Positions 34,109-43,829 of a stretch of 64,000 nucleotides of DNA are shown piece after piece. The position numbers and the translations under genes are program-made. This stretch comes from Blautia sp. (GTDB lineage: Bacteria; Bacillota; Clostridia; Lachnospirales; Lachnospiraceae), in NCBI GenBank assembly GCA_022769545.1, contig JALEJS010000025.1:1-64000 (forward strand). The letters are read 5' to 3'. The notes beneath the pieces are model-generated. The model did not search any database, was not told the origin of the DNA, and was given only the letters and a program-made list of their open reading frames with translations. Every line of letters begins with the position of its first letter. Within the stretch, counting starts at the first letter, position 1.

Positions 34109-35707
34109 ATGAATCATAAAATGTTTTGCTTTCAGTGCGAGCAGACTGCAGGATGTACCGCCTGTACCGGCCTGACCGGTGTATGCGGAAAAAGCTCTGC
34201 CATTGCAAATTTACAGGATGAGCTGACCGGTGCGCTGATCAGCCTTGCCCAGATCGCTCACAAAACGACCCCCACCGCAGACACAGACAAGGTGATGCTG
34301 GAAGGTCTTTTCACGACTGTAACCAATGTGAATTTTAATGAAGAGACGATTACGTCACAGATCAAAGCTGTGAAAGAGGAACGAAGAAAGCTTTGCACGC
34401 AGTGCGGCGCATGCCCGAAGCAGTACGATAAAACCGAAATATATAATATGAATAAGCTCTGGAACGCCGACGAAGACATCCGTTCTCTGAAATCTCTGAT
34501 TCTGTTTGGACTTCGCGGAATGGCGGCCTATGCCTGCCATGCCCGGATACTTGGTCATGTGGATCAGGAAGTCAACTCCTTTTTCTATGAGGGCCTGTCC
34601 GCTGTCGGTGAAGACCGGGATATAAACCAGCTTCTGCCCGTCGTCCTGAAAGTCGGAGAAATCAACCTGAAATGTATGGCTCTGCTGGATCGGGCAAACA
34701 CCGAAACATACGGTACACCGACACCGACAACCGTCCCCCTCAGAGTAGAAAAGGGGCCTTTCATTGTCATTACCGGACACGATTTGAAGGATCTGCAGCT
34801 GCTTCTGGAACAGACCGAAGGAACCGGCATTCAGGTCTACACCAACGGGGAAATGCTGCCAGCACACGCGTACCCGAAATTAAAAGCGTTTACCCATCTC
34901 AAAGGGAATTTCGGAACTGCCTGGCATAACCAGCAGAAAGAATTTGCCGATATCCCTGCCCCGGTTCTTTTTACAACCAACTGTCTGATGCCTCCAAAAG
35001 CAGACTATGCTGACCGTGTGTTTACAACAGAAGTTGTTTCCTACCCCGGAGTCACCCATATCGGAGAAGACAAAGACTTTTCCCCTGTGATAAAAAAAGC
35101 ACTGGAGCTTGGCGGATACCCGGAAGCAAAAGAATTCACCGGAATAAACGGAGGCAAAACCGTTACCACCGGTTTTTCTCATGGAGCTGTACTATCTGTC
35201 GCAGATACCGTGATCAACGCGATAAAATCAGGGACATTAAAACATATCTTCCTTGTAGGTGGGTGCGACGGTGCACGTTCCGGACGCAGTTATTATACAG
35301 AATTTGTAAAACAGACACCTGCAGATACTGCCATCCTTACGCTCGCATGCGGAAAATATCGTTTCAATGATCTTGACATTGGTACCATCGGCGGACTTCC
35401 GCGCATTATGGACATGGGCCAGTGCAACGATGCATACAGTGCCATCCGGGTCGCGACTGCCCTTGCAGAAGCTTTTTCATGTGATGTGAACGATCTGCCG
35501 CTGACCCTGGTTCTTTCATGGTATGAGCAGAAAGCCGTATGTATTCTTCTTACGCTTCTGCATCTTGGCATCAAAAATATTTACCTTGGACCGACTCTGC
35601 CGGCATTTCTTTCCCCCGGTGTGACAGAATTTCTGGTTAAAAATTATGACATCCATCCTGTCACCACTCCGGAGAATGATCTTGCACAGATTATGAATAT
35701 GAATTAA
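34109..35707 (+). CDS. hcp: Hybrid cluster protein / hydroxylamine reductase
   Basis: A 532-residue hybrid-cluster protein, now regarded mainly as a nitric oxide reductase and protein S-nitrosylase that protects anaerobes from nitrosative stress. The ATG at 34109 has GGGAGG ahead; an in-frame start eight codons earlier is unsupported. The N-terminal cysteine cluster MFCFQCEQTAGCTACTGLTGVCG ligates the cubane, and later conserved cysteine/histidine/glutamate motifs for the hybrid 4Fe-2S-2O cluster are present (LVGGCDGARSGRSYY, LACGKYRFN, MGQCNDAYSA). It lacks the insertion of enterobacterial Hcp. Divergent FNR-type regulator. Confidence 0.95.
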   Translation: MNHKMFCFQCEQTAGCTACTGLTGVCGKSSAIANLQDELTGALISLAQIAHKTTPTADTDKVMLEGLFTTVTNVNFNEETITSQIKAVKEERRKLCTQCGACPKQYDKTEIYNMNKLWNADEDIRSLKSLILFGLRGMAAYACHARILGHVDQEVNSFFYEGLSAVGEDRDINQLLPVVLKVGEINLKCMALLDRANTETYGTPTPTTVPLRVEKGPFIVITGHDLKDLQLLLEQTEGTGIQVYTNGEMLPAHAYPKLKAFTHLKGNFGTAWHNQQKEFADIPAPVLFTTNCLMPPKADYADRVFTTEVVSYPGVTHIGEDKDFSPVIKKALELGGYPEAKEFTGINGGKTVTTGFSHGAVLSVADTVINAIKSGTLKHIFLVGGCDGARSGRSYYTEFVKQTPADTAILTLACGKYRFNDLDIGTIGGLPRIMDMGQCNDAYSAIRVATALAEAFSCDVNDLPLTLVLSWYEQKAVCILLTLLHLGIKNIYLGPTLPAFLSPGVTEFLVKNYDIHPVTTPENDLAQIMNMN

Positions 35708-35742
35708 CCAAAAGATTTTTCTGCGATATGAAATAAAAAACC

Positions 35743-35779
35743 GGAGGAGCCGCTTTCCGTCCCCTGAAAGCGCTCCTCC
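35743..35779. terminator. Bidirectional terminator between hcp and the GNAT gene
   Basis: GGAGGAGC-C-GCTTTC (35743-35757) pairs with GAAAGC-GCTCCTCC (35766-35779). On the minus strand it is followed by GGTTTTTTATTTC; the plus-strand tail is weaker. Confidence 0.8.
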
Positions 35780-35829
35780 ACATTTTATCCGGAATGTTTT
35801 ATCAAAAAAGTCTCTGAAATCAATACTGC

Positions 35830-36342
35830 CTACAGGATCTTCTCAAACGCGATCCTTGCATCCCCGTCTTCACTTCCGCCTTTCAGAGTGATCATACCAC
35901 AGGGGGAAAATCCTGCTTTTTTCAGTGCCCGCTGCATCGGAAGATTGCCGGGATGGGTGTCGATCCGCACAGACCCGAAACCGAGACTTCGAGCCATCGA
36001 GAATCCTTTTGCAAACATCTGTCCTGCCACTCCCCTGCCCTTACTCTCATCCGATACGCATACTCTGTGCATGGATGCATACGCCCCATCTGTGAGCCAT
36101 GCTCCGTCAATCTCTCCATAGGAAGGATCCGGCACAGTCTGAAAGGCAAACACCCCCAGTATCTTCCCGTTTTCTGCTGCCAGCCAGGCAGTCTGATTCC
36201 GGATATCCTCCTCCCAGATTTCTCTGGACGGATATCCCTTCTGCCACTGATCAAGCCCCAGTCGTCTTAACTGCGCCTTTGCCTCCGTGGTAATTCTGCA
36301 CATTTCCTCCAGATGCTCCGACTTCGCCAAAATAAAGTCCAT
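35830..36342 (-). CDS. GNAT-family N-acetyltransferase
   Basis: A 170-residue Gcn5-related acetyltransferase. The acetyl-CoA binding motif A is seen as VCVSDESKGRGVAGQMFAKGF (about 94-114), with the following RIDTHPGNLPMQRALKKAGF typical of small-molecule acetyltransferases. The substrate is unknown. It starts after GAGGAG and stands alone between hcp and a MATE gene. Confidence 0.88.
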   Translation of the reverse strand: MDFILAKSEHLEEMCRITTEAKAQLRRLGLDQWQKGYPSREIWEEDIRNQTAWLAAENGKILGVFAFQTVPDPSYGEIDGAWLTDGAYASMHRVCVSDESKGRGVAGQMFAKGFSMARSLGFGSVRIDTHPGNLPMQRALKKAGFSPCGMITLKGGSEDGDARIAFEKIL

Positions 36343-36372
36343 TTTTCTCCTCCTGAATCTGTGTTTTCACCA

Positions 36373-37731
36373 TCATACCACAATGTTTTCATTCATACAA
36401 AAAGAATGCATCATATGATAATAGACCGGAATTAAAAGAGTACATGCACCGATCCATGCCAGCGGACTGGCAATGCATACTGCTGTATACCCGATGAAAG
36501 CGGAAAGGCCGGCAGTCGCGGCGATACGCATAACCAACTCAATCATACAGGCAGCAAAGGGTGCCTTTCCATTCTGCATGCTCTGAATTGCTGTCCGGTA
36601 TACGGCAAGAAGACCGAGGACAAAATAGAAGGGAGCAACTCCCATCAGATAACCATCTGCATAACGATAAATTTCCGAAGAAGGATCTGTGAGGAACATC
36701 CGCACAATGGGATGACGCAGCAAAAGCATTCCCACACACATGACAAGGTTCATCAGTTCCAGCTGAATCAGACAGGCACGGACGCCGGCCTGAATGCGTT
36801 CCTTCTTCCCGGCTCCGAAATTCTGTGCCACATAGTTGGAGATGGAGGTCATCATTGCATTATTGACCAGCACCGCCAGCTGATCTGCCTTCGTTGCCGC
36901 TGTGTATCCTGCGACGGCAGCCGTTCCGAGAGAATTGACCACCGCCTGCATGGCCAGCTGTCCGATACACATTACAGACATCTGAAAACCCATGGGAAAT
37001 CCTGTCTTCAGATGCATGACTGCCGCATCTTTGAGATCTCTGAAATCGTCTCTTCTCAGATGAAGGACCGGAAAAGCTTTCCATCCTGCCAGAAGGCTCA
37101 GAAGCCCGGAAAGAAACTGGGACAAAATGGTCGCCCAGGCCGCTCCTGCCACCCCCATTCTCAGAGGAACCAGAAACAGAACATCCAGAAAGGTGTTGAG
37201 CAGTGAGGAAAAAATCAGAAAGTACAACGGCGTTTTGCTGTCTCCGAGCGCACGGAGAATGTTGGAAATCATATTATAAAAAATCGTTGCACCGGTACCT
37301 GCCAAAACCACGATCATATAAGCATACGCCTGAGAAAAAATCCCCTCCGGAATCTGCATCCATCGAAGAACCGGCTTCGAAAGAATGCAGCAAAGCAGCG
37401 TCAGAACGATGGTAAAGCCTACGCTGAGCACAGTGGATACGGCAATGCTTTTGCGCATTCCTGTCTCGTCCTTTGCCCCGCAGCGCTGTCCCAGACAAAT
37501 ACCGAACCCACCGGTGAAACCATTGATAAAGCAGAACACAAAATAAATGATAATGCTGGTGGAACCCACCGCAGCAAGAGCCTCTGTTCCCAGTGCCTTG
37601 CCGACAATCACCGAATCTGCCAGTGTATAAAAAAGCTGAAACAGGTTCCCCAGAATCACCGGAATGGAAAATTTCAGAAGTGACCAGAAGGGGCTTCCCT
37701 GCGTCAGATCCATTTCCCTTGATTTTTCCAT
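36373..37731 (-). CDS. MATE-family efflux transporter
   Basis: A 452-residue MATE exporter with twelve hydrophobic segments; FQLFYTLADSVIVGKALGTEALAAVG is the N-terminal half signature and QNFGAGKKERIQAG its second-half match. It is similar in plan to the MATE at 28463 but clearly divergent in sequence. The ATG at 37731 follows GGGAGG. It is divergent from a frameshifted AraC-type gene, which may have been its regulator. Confidence 0.93.
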   Translation of the reverse strand: MEKSREMDLTQGSPFWSLLKFSIPVILGNLFQLFYTLADSVIVGKALGTEALAAVGSTSIIIYFVFCFINGFTGGFGICLGQRCGAKDETGMRKSIAVSTVLSVGFTIVLTLLCCILSKPVLRWMQIPEGIFSQAYAYMIVVLAGTGATIFYNMISNILRALGDSKTPLYFLIFSSLLNTFLDVLFLVPLRMGVAGAAWATILSQFLSGLLSLLAGWKAFPVLHLRRDDFRDLKDAAVMHLKTGFPMGFQMSVMCIGQLAMQAVVNSLGTAAVAGYTAATKADQLAVLVNNAMMTSISNYVAQNFGAGKKERIQAGVRACLIQLELMNLVMCVGMLLLRHPIVRMFLTDPSSEIYRYADGYLMGVAPFYFVLGLLAVYRTAIQSMQNGKAPFAACMIELVMRIAATAGLSAFIGYTAVCIASPLAWIGACTLLIPVYYHMMHSFCMNENIVV

Positions 37732-37748
37732 AATCACAATCCTCCCTC

Positions 37749-37778
37749 TTGTACATGTGATGCAATTTCAGATATAAT
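37749..37778 (+). promoter_or_regulatory. Promoter of the AraC-type gene
   Basis: TTGTAC (37749-37754), 18-base spacer, TATAAT (37773-37778). Confidence 0.6.
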
Positions 37779-37870
37779 AATGAATCGAGGAAAAAATCGA
37801 CGTCAGACTCATTTGTCGGACAACTCATCATCATTCTCGAATGGTATCTTACAGATTGGAGAATTGTAAT

Positions 37871-38780
37871 ATGGCAGGAAAAAAAATATTTGTGGATGAA
37901 ACCAGACGGGAAATCTCGGAGCATGGTACAGCCGGTTTCCCTGTCACAGTCAATCATGATGATCTCTGGATGTTTGAAGGAAAAACCGTCCCCGTCCACT
38001 GGCACAGCGATCTGGAAATCGGCCTTCCCAGAGAAGGAAAAGCCACATACCAGATCTATCAGAACCGCTATACACTTAAGCCCGGTGAAGGTATTCTGAT
38101 CAACAGCAATGTACCGCACAGCTGCTGCTCCCCGGACAACCGGCGGGTAAAATACCACAGTATCATCCTTCGACCGGATTTTTTATACGGAGATTTCGGC
38201 AGCGATGTCGAAAAGAACTGTTTTCGGCCTTTTTTACAGAATCACGCAGTTCCCTGTCTTCTGTTCCGCTCGGAAGACGACTGCGGAAAGCAGCTTTTAC
38301 AGCTTCTGAATCAGGTGGATTCTCTTTTCTGTCAGCGTCCTCCCTGCTTCGAGCTTCTCATTAAAGGACTCCTGTGTCAGGCCTTCGGCCTGTTTTTTTC
38401 CAGCCAGTCTGAAACCGTCACAGAATTTGTTCCGGAAAACAAGATTGATCTGGATCGTCTGGAAAAAAATGCTTTACTACATCCACACCCACTATGAATC
38501 CGTTTTCTCACTTCAGAAGCTGGCAGACGAGATTCACCTGTCCCGCGAGGTATGCTGCCGTCTCTTTAAAAAAATGACAGGACGCACGATCACACGCTAT
38601 CTGGAAGAATATCGCGTCAGTCAGAGCCTCCCTCTGGTGCAGAGCGGACAATATTCCATGGCAAGAATTGCCGAACTGACAGGCTTCAGCAATTCCAGCC
38701 GTTTTGCTCATGCCTTCAAAGATCATATCGGCTGTAATCCCGGAGATTACAATTCTCTGAATCAATCGCATTTATTATAG
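37871..38780 (+). pseudogene. AraC-family regulator, broken by a one-base frameshift
   Basis: Two overlapping frames encode one AraC protein. The first (37871-38497) gives a cupin-type sensor (VPVHWHSDLEIGL, LKPGEGILINSNVPH) and stops soon after the domain linker. The second resumes with MLYYIHTHYESVFSLQKLADEIHLSREVCCRLFKKMTG and the second HTH IAELTGFSNSSRFAHAFKDHIGCNPGDY, the complete AraC DNA-binding domain. The switch occurs at a run of seven A (38463-38469); six A would restore EKMLYYIHTHYE in frame. It could be a real pseudogene, a slippage-controlled gene or a sequencing error. The start follows GGAG. Confidence 0.88.
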
Positions 38781-39000
38781 TGAGATTTGTCATCAAAAAC
38801 CATTCCTGTATTGCCCTGAGTGATACAGATATTGACCAGCTTGACGATATCGAAAAAACAATGTCAGGCTCATTAATCGGGCAATCATATACGAAAAAAG
38901 GGAGCCTCGCTCCCCAACGGACTCATCATCTGTGAATCATCCGTCATCCTGCGATGCTCCCTTTCCTGTTTTTATCTCCGGTATCTGAAATTGCCGAACC
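38781..39000. other. Intergenic region between the AraC gene and surface protein gene
   Basis: No supportable gene. It contains GGGAGC and GCTCCC elements (about 38900-38915 and 38954-38962) able to form a hairpin before a T-rich tract (CTGTTTTTAT), a possible terminator for the rightward AraC gene. Confidence 0.4.
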
Positions 39001-39909
39001 CTATTTCTGTGTATACGATTTTCTTCCTAAAACAAAGATTACGGCAAGACTGAGTACTGCCATGATACCATACAGAGCCCACGGAGTGGAATCCCCTGTC
39101 TGAACCGCTCCTGAAACGGACTGGCCTCCGGCTGTTTTCGCATTTTCTACATAAACAACGGCACTGGCACTTCCATTTTCAAATTCAACCGTTATCTCAT
39201 GTTTTCCTGCAGAAAGCTGATCCATATAGGAACTTTTCACTGTAATATTTGTTACAGCTCCCGAAGCCGCCTGAACCTCATCTGCCCCAAACATGGAAAG
39301 GAGCTGTCCGAAAAGGCTTCCGGAATCAGAATCCAGAGATTCATATGTACCCATGGTAGGTGCCGGTTCTTCTGTTCTCGGATAATCACTTTCCGATGGC
39401 TCCCATGGTTCTATTGGTACCGCTGTTGTATACGGTGCCGCTGTTGTATACGGCGTCTCTGTCGTCGGATCCCATGGTGCCTCTGTTGTATCCGGTGCCT
39501 CACTGGTCGCCGGTGTCTCACTCGGTTCCGGCGCTTCACTCGTCGTCGGTGTCTCACTCGGTTCCGGCGCTTCGCTCGTTGTCGGTGTCTCACTCGGTTC
39601 CGGCGTCTCACTCACTGCCGGTGCACTACTGGTCTGCGTACCCGAATTCGAATTATAGCCGTCCGTTCCCGAAACGGTATAATCATTCTGCGAAAGCACA
39701 TTCTGATCGATCGAAATATCGATAAATTCGCTGACAGGCGCTGCAATGGAAAGAGAAAATCCATTTGCAGATCCTTTATAATAAGCATCCCCGTTTCCTC
39801 TTGTCACAGGATATGTCGCTCCCGCTGCACTTACGCTTTCCGCAAACAGCACAGAAATCAGAAATGCGCTCATAAGCGTTTTTCTGACTTTATGATTACG
39901 TCTTTTCAT
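39001..39909 (-). CDS. Secreted, mucin-like Ser/Thr/Pro-repeat surface protein
   Basis: A 302-residue exported protein I cannot assign to a named family. The ATG at 39909 has a perfect AAGGAGGT site. A signal peptide covers 1-28 (cleavage after SVSA). Residues 33-80 are a small folded region. Residues 95-185 are Ser/Thr/Pro/Glu-rich with four 12-residue repeats. A second small beta-rich region spans 218-256 (ITVKSSYMDQLSAGKHEITVEF). The C-terminus has QTGDSTPW, a membrane helix (277-295) and a basic tail, resembling the TGD-type sorting signals of Clostridia but not canonical LPXTG. It has its own strong promoter, directly downstream of a PMT glycosyltransferase operon. It is a plausible glycosylation acceptor. 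Confidence 0.85.
   Translation of the reverse strand: MKRRNHKVRKTLMSAFLISVLFAESVSAAGATYPVTRGNGDAYYKGSANGFSLSIAAPVSEFIDISIDQNVLSQNDYTVSGTDGYNSNSGTQTSSAPAVSETPEPSETPTTSEAPEPSETPTTSEAPEPSETPATSEAPDTTEAPWDPTTETPYTTAAPYTTAVPIEPWEPSESDYPRTEEPAPTMGTYESLDSDSGSLFGQLLSMFGADEVQAASGAVTNITVKSSYMDQLSAGKHEITVEFENGSASAVVYVENAKTAGGQSVSGAVQTGDSTPWALYGIMAVLSLAVIFVLGRKSYTQK
39469..39612 (-). repeat. 36-bp tandem repeat, four units, in the surface protein gene
   Basis: Four 36-bp units encode SEAPEPSETPTT and variants (residues 100-147 of the protein). Units two and three are nearly identical and the fourth is degenerate. Each offers five or so hydroxyl side chains among prolines, the classic pattern of O-glycosylated stalks. 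Confidence 0.9.
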
Positions 39910-39940
39910 ACTGGTACCTCCTTCGACGCATATTTTATTC

Positions 39941-39969
39941 ATTTTATCATTTCCCCAAATCTCTGTCAA
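39941..39969 (-). promoter_or_regulatory. Promoter of the surface protein gene
   Basis: Minus strand TTGACA (39969-39964, consensus), 17-base spacer, TAAAAT (39946-39941). It lies in the gap after the glycosyltransferase operon, so the acceptor-like protein can be made independently and strongly. Confidence 0.9.
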
Positions 39970-40045
39970 TTAATCCGCCCGACAAAATATTCTTTTTTTT
40001 GCCAGCTGTATGGCTGAACGGATACCCAAATGAATCAATGTATCA

Positions 40046-41488
40046 TTAAAGAAAACAATAATGCAGGCAGGAACCTGTCATATATCCCCACAAGATCAGA
40101 TCGGCCCACATCTGCCCTTTTTCGTATTTTTCCATAAATTTTCCGAACAGCACACTAAACGGAACCACCATGAAAATCATATACCGGAAATCCATGCTGC
40201 ACGCAAATGGATATTTATAATAAAACCATAGCATACTGCAATAAAAGACAACAGCAGACAGCAACAGAAGATTTCCGGGCCGGTCACTTCTGTTCCTCTT
40301 TATCTGCCATATACAGGCGATCACAGCGCCGACTGACAGGATTGCCGCGCAAAGCAGGAGAAGTACCGGTATCCACCCCGGCACCGCATGAGAAAATTCT
40401 CCAAACAGTGCCGATTTCAGATAATATACCGGAGCATTATAGTCTTCTGAGATGCTCACATACGGACTTCGCAGCAGACCGGAAATATCTATCCCTGCAA
40501 AGCGCTGAAACAACGAATGTGTTCCGGTATATAAATCCAGTGTTTTATCCAGCGGAAGAACATATGTCAGAGACTGACCAAACCGGAAATAGTTTCTTAT
40601 TCCATACCACAATCCCAGAGGAAGACTGATCAGCCCGAATATCACATATTTTTCCAAAATCGGACGCACATCACCCTCATGGATTTTTTTCATCAGCATC
40701 TTCAGAAATACCATTGCCGTAACCAGTGCCACGACGGCACAGGATATTTTCGTCATGACGCCGAAGCCGTAGAGCAGCGCAAGAATCACGGTGTTTTTCC
40801 AATCCGGATTTTTTGTCCAGCGCAGTGTGTATAAAAGCGCATATATCATAAACATCCCTGCCAGTGAATCCGGATTTACACGGCCGCCGGTCAGGTAAAA
40901 TGCGGGAAGAAAAGCCGTCAGCATCATTGCCGCTTTCTTTCCGAAACCATGAACGCCGCATTCTTCACAGATTCTTTTGCATCCGATCAGACTGATGCAG
41001 GAAGCGGCACAGGAAACGGTTTTTGCGGCATCTACGAGATAAAAGGAATCGCGGCATCCCAAAAAACCGTTCATCACACCGGAAAACAGTGCACCCGTCA
41101 GATAAAAAAACGGCTGCTGATACAACTGAACCGCATTGCTGTCCGGCAATTTTCCGTTTTCCAGAAGCCGAAGCAGATATCCGGCATGTCCCAGCCCCTC
41201 TGCATCGATTTGCCACAGATCATGACTTCGCACATTACATGGTGTATAAAGCATATATCCAATCCGAAACACCATCCCTAGTACAAGGATAACCCGGATT
41301 TCTTTTTCATTGCCTCCCCTGTTCAGAATCAGACAGACCGCCGCGGCGAAAAACATCCCCAGCATAACCAGCTGTATCTGTCCCTTCTGGATATCCACTC
41401 TGAATAATCTGCAGAGCAGATAACTCAATACCACTGCTGCCGTGATTAATACATTCTGAAACATTTCCGTTCGTATTATTTTTTTCAT
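40046..41488 (-). CDS. Membrane glycosyltransferase-like protein (GT-C/GT39-type)
   Basis: A 480-residue protein with about eleven membrane segments. The first external loop carries NVRSHDLWQIDAEGLGHAGYLLRLLENGKLPD, with aspartates in the place where GT-C enzymes keep their catalytic DD/DE pair, then QLYQQPFFYL. That layout marks a GT-C fold glycosyltransferase using a polyprenyl-phosphate sugar donor. The ATG at 41488 follows GAGG; an upstream ATG overlaps the PMT gene. It is last in the four-gene operon, overlapping or abutting the PMT gene. Confidence 0.8.
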   Translation of the reverse strand: MKKIIRTEMFQNVLITAAVVLSYLLCRLFRVDIQKGQIQLVMLGMFFAAAVCLILNRGGNEKEIRVILVLGMVFRIGYMLYTPCNVRSHDLWQIDAEGLGHAGYLLRLLENGKLPDSNAVQLYQQPFFYLTGALFSGVMNGFLGCRDSFYLVDAAKTVSCAASCISLIGCKRICEECGVHGFGKKAAMMLTAFLPAFYLTGGRVNPDSLAGMFMIYALLYTLRWTKNPDWKNTVILALLYGFGVMTKISCAVVALVTAMVFLKMLMKKIHEGDVRPILEKYVIFGLISLPLGLWYGIRNYFRFGQSLTYVLPLDKTLDLYTGTHSLFQRFAGIDISGLLRSPYVSISEDYNAPVYYLKSALFGEFSHAVPGWIPVLLLLCAAILSVGAVIACIWQIKRNRSDRPGNLLLLSAVVFYCSMLWFYYKYPFACSMDFRYMIFMVVPFSVLFGKFMEKYEKGQMWADLILWGYMTGSCLHYCFL

Positions 41489-41498
41489 AAACATTTCC

Positions 41499-43829
41499 TC
41501 AGCCCAGTGCAAATTTCCACGTCGGAAGCCACTCCAGAATCATATTCACATACTCTGAATCCACAGCACTCCCGGATAAAACAGGGAAAAACAAAATGAA
41601 CAGCGCAATCGACAGACATGCCGTTCCTATCATCATCCATTTTCTTCTTCGCAAATGATTCAGAGAATTTGTCACCATCAGTACAAGAAGGAGAATTCCT
41701 GCAAAATACTGATAAATAAATACCGTTCTGTGAATAAACAGCCACGGAATCACCACCGATGCATACGCAATACACAGAAACTGTGCATTTTTGCATTTTC
41801 TGCATCTCCACAGATAAATCTGATGAACCAGGGACACCAGTCCGCCCCAGAGCAGCAGCGGATTTCCAAACGTGGCAATGGAACTGATTTTTCCATCCGC
41901 AAAAACTGTATAGCAGTCCAATAACGGCTGGCAGTCTGTCAGCCATTCATACCATTCCGATGAATAAGGATGTTCAAAAACCGTAACGGAATGATATCCC
42001 AGCATAAGCTTCCCGTTATCAATAACGGTCCTGATAAGACCTTTATCCCTGTAGACTCTGGTAAACGGAAGATACGACCAGAAGTAGACAATAGCAGGAA
42101 TTACAATAAAACAGATTACACAGACAAATCCCAGCTTTCTCAGATATCTGCTGTGCATCTTCACATTCCCGATTCCGCCGACCGTCTGAACGACAGCGGT
42201 AAAAAAAATGACAGCAATGCCCACTACAGCATAACAGCCGGTCCACTTGGTGGAAATCGCACATGCCATGGAACAGCCGCACAAGAGCAGCCACATCACC
42301 TGCTCCGCAAATTTTCCCTCTGCACTGCAGCTTCTGACAAAACCGTACATGAAGAAAAACATCAGCAGAATAAATAACCCGACAATGATATCGATCGTCG
42401 CAATTCTTGCAAGAACATAATTCATAAACGCAGTGGCAAGCAGAATGGTCGAGCAGCAGGCTCCCGCCGTCCCACCGAACATTTTATGAGAAAAACAGTA
42501 TATAACGGGAATCATCAGGATTCCGAACAGTGCGCACATAATCCTCCATCCAAACGGATTCATACCGAATGCACGGATTCCCAGGGAAATGATGCTTTTT
42601 CCCAACGGCGGATGTGTATTCTCATAAATTGGCAGCTGATGCAGAAATTCATAAGCCGTACGCGCGTGGTATACCTCATCAAACATCGTCTGATCGTAAT
42701 AAGTTCTCACTTCCGGGAACAATCCCTGCTCGTCGAAAAGATTTTTATAATAACCGGCGTTATCCGGCAATACCCTGTTTCCGCCCGCATCCAGACAGAC
42801 AATCTCATGAATTCTGGCATTTCCTTCCATCAGCACCATACCAAGCATGGTCAGTGAACGGTTCACCGGTATTTCATTCCATTTGAACGCAGACTCGATG
42901 GTACGTTTGCTGTCAAACACGTCCCAATCTGTACTTTGCTCATCGAGACAGGAAAAGGATATGACCCTTTTGGACGTATATCCCAGATATATGTAGACCT
43001 TCGACAATGTCACTCCTTTATCAAACGACAGAATGATCTCATTCTCACCGTTTTCCCCGACACGGAAATCCTCATATGTCTCCGGCACACGTGTACTTCC
43101 CAGCCGAAACAGAACGACTGCCGCAAATATCACCGTAAAAAGCAGCATCAGCACAATATCTCTGACCGTCATCCGGTTCTCAGATCTGAAATGGCGCTGA
43201 CAGCCGCAGTCCTCTGTCTCATCCGCCATCTGCCATTTCCTCCCCTGCGGTCCGGTCACGGCCTTTCTGAGAATACCTGCAGCCGCACCGATCATCAGCA
43301 GAACAGAAATAATATACAGCACCGGAATCTGATCCGTATGGACAACCTCTGATAAATGCTGATCCAATATCTCCGTCGCCCAGAACCAGCCATATACTCC
43401 CAGCCCCGCCAGCACATATTCCGGCAGGAACTGCATCAGAGTGCCGTTTTTCTTTTTGATCATCCTGTCGCAGACACATAACAGTGCCAGCATAAGAAAA
43501 AGAAGGCATACTCCTTCTATGCGGCCGGACAGAATGCATATCCCGGTAAATGGCTGAAAAAGATAACATGCATATATGGTACTGTGCAAAGCTTTCTTTT
43601 TCTGCCTCCGCACATAATATACCAGCAGAAGAAGCACTGCACACTCCAGGATCACATTCCGCCATACAGAAATCTGACCGCTCTGAAGCATTGCCGCAGG
43701 ACCGATCCGCGTAATCAGATAAAAACAGAACAATTCAAATTTCGAGTATGTACAATACTGTCCGCGGCAAAAGCATATGAACCAAAAACCAAAATAAACA
43801 ATACCTGTCGCAACTAAAACAGAAATCAT
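41499..43829 (-). CDS. PMT-family phospholipid-carrier-dependent glycosyltransferase (GT39)
   Basis: A 776-residue protein. The second half is a protein O-mannosyltransferase-type core: catalytic DE pair D384-E385 in [21 protein letters not shown] (406-411), then about nine membrane helices and the C-terminal loop [18 protein letters not shown]. The first 190 residues add six helices, and residues about 245-365 form a soluble beta-rich insert resembling a galactose-binding/discoidin-like fold. The donor would be a polyprenyl-phosphate hexose, made by the GT2 enzyme upstream. Overlaps the FAD-protein gene by 4 bases. The acceptor could be protein or wall polymer. Confidence 0.88.
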   Translation of the reverse strand: MISVLVATGIVYFGFWFICFCRGQYCTYSKFELFCFYLITRIGPAAMLQSGQISVWRNVILECAVLLLLVYYVRRQKKKALHSTIYACYLFQPFTGICILSGRIEGVCLLFLMLALLCVCDRMIKKKNGTLMQFLPEYVLAGLGVYGWFWATEILDQHLSEVVHTDQIPVLYIISVLLMIGAAAGILRKAVTGPQGRKWQMADETEDCGCQRHFRSENRMTVRDIVLMLLFTVIFAAVVLFRLGSTRVPETYEDFRVGENGENEIILSFDKGVTLSKVYIYLGYTSKRVISFSCLDEQSTDWDVFDSKRTIESAFKWNEIPVNRSLTMLGMVLMEGNARIHEIVCLDAGGNRVLPDNAGYYKNLFDEQGLFPEVRTYYDQTMFDEVYHARTAYEFLHQLPIYENTHPPLGKSIISLGIRAFGMNPFGWRIMCALFGILMIPVIYCFSHKMFGGTAGACCSTILLATAFMNYVLARIATIDIIVGLFILLMFFFMYGFVRSCSAEGKFAEQVMWLLLCGCSMACAISTKWTGCYAVVGIAVIFFTAVVQTVGGIGNVKMHSRYLRKLGFVCVICFIVIPAIVYFWSYLPFTRVYRDKGLIRTVIDNGKLMLGYHSVTVFEHPYSSEWYEWLTDCQPLLDCYTVFADGKISSIATFGNPLLLWGGLVSLVHQIYLWRCRKCKNAQFLCIAYASVVIPWLFIHRTVFIYQYFAGILLLVLMVTNSLNHLRRRKWMMIGTACLSIALFILFFPVLSGSAVDSEYVNMILEWLPTWKFALG

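Noticed and set aside
38781-38936. Possible 51-codon gene starting at GTG after the AraC gene
   Set aside because: There is no RBS, no domain, and it runs into hairpin sequence; it is probably chance.
39469-39612. Candidate CRISPR-like regular repeats
   Set aside because: The units are contiguous, in frame and encode SEAPEPSETPTT; there are no spacers.
39360-39725. Ser/Pro/Val- or Arg-rich frames over the surface protein repeat
   Set aside because: They are alternate readings of the 36-bp repeat; the chosen frame has signal peptide, RBS and anchor.
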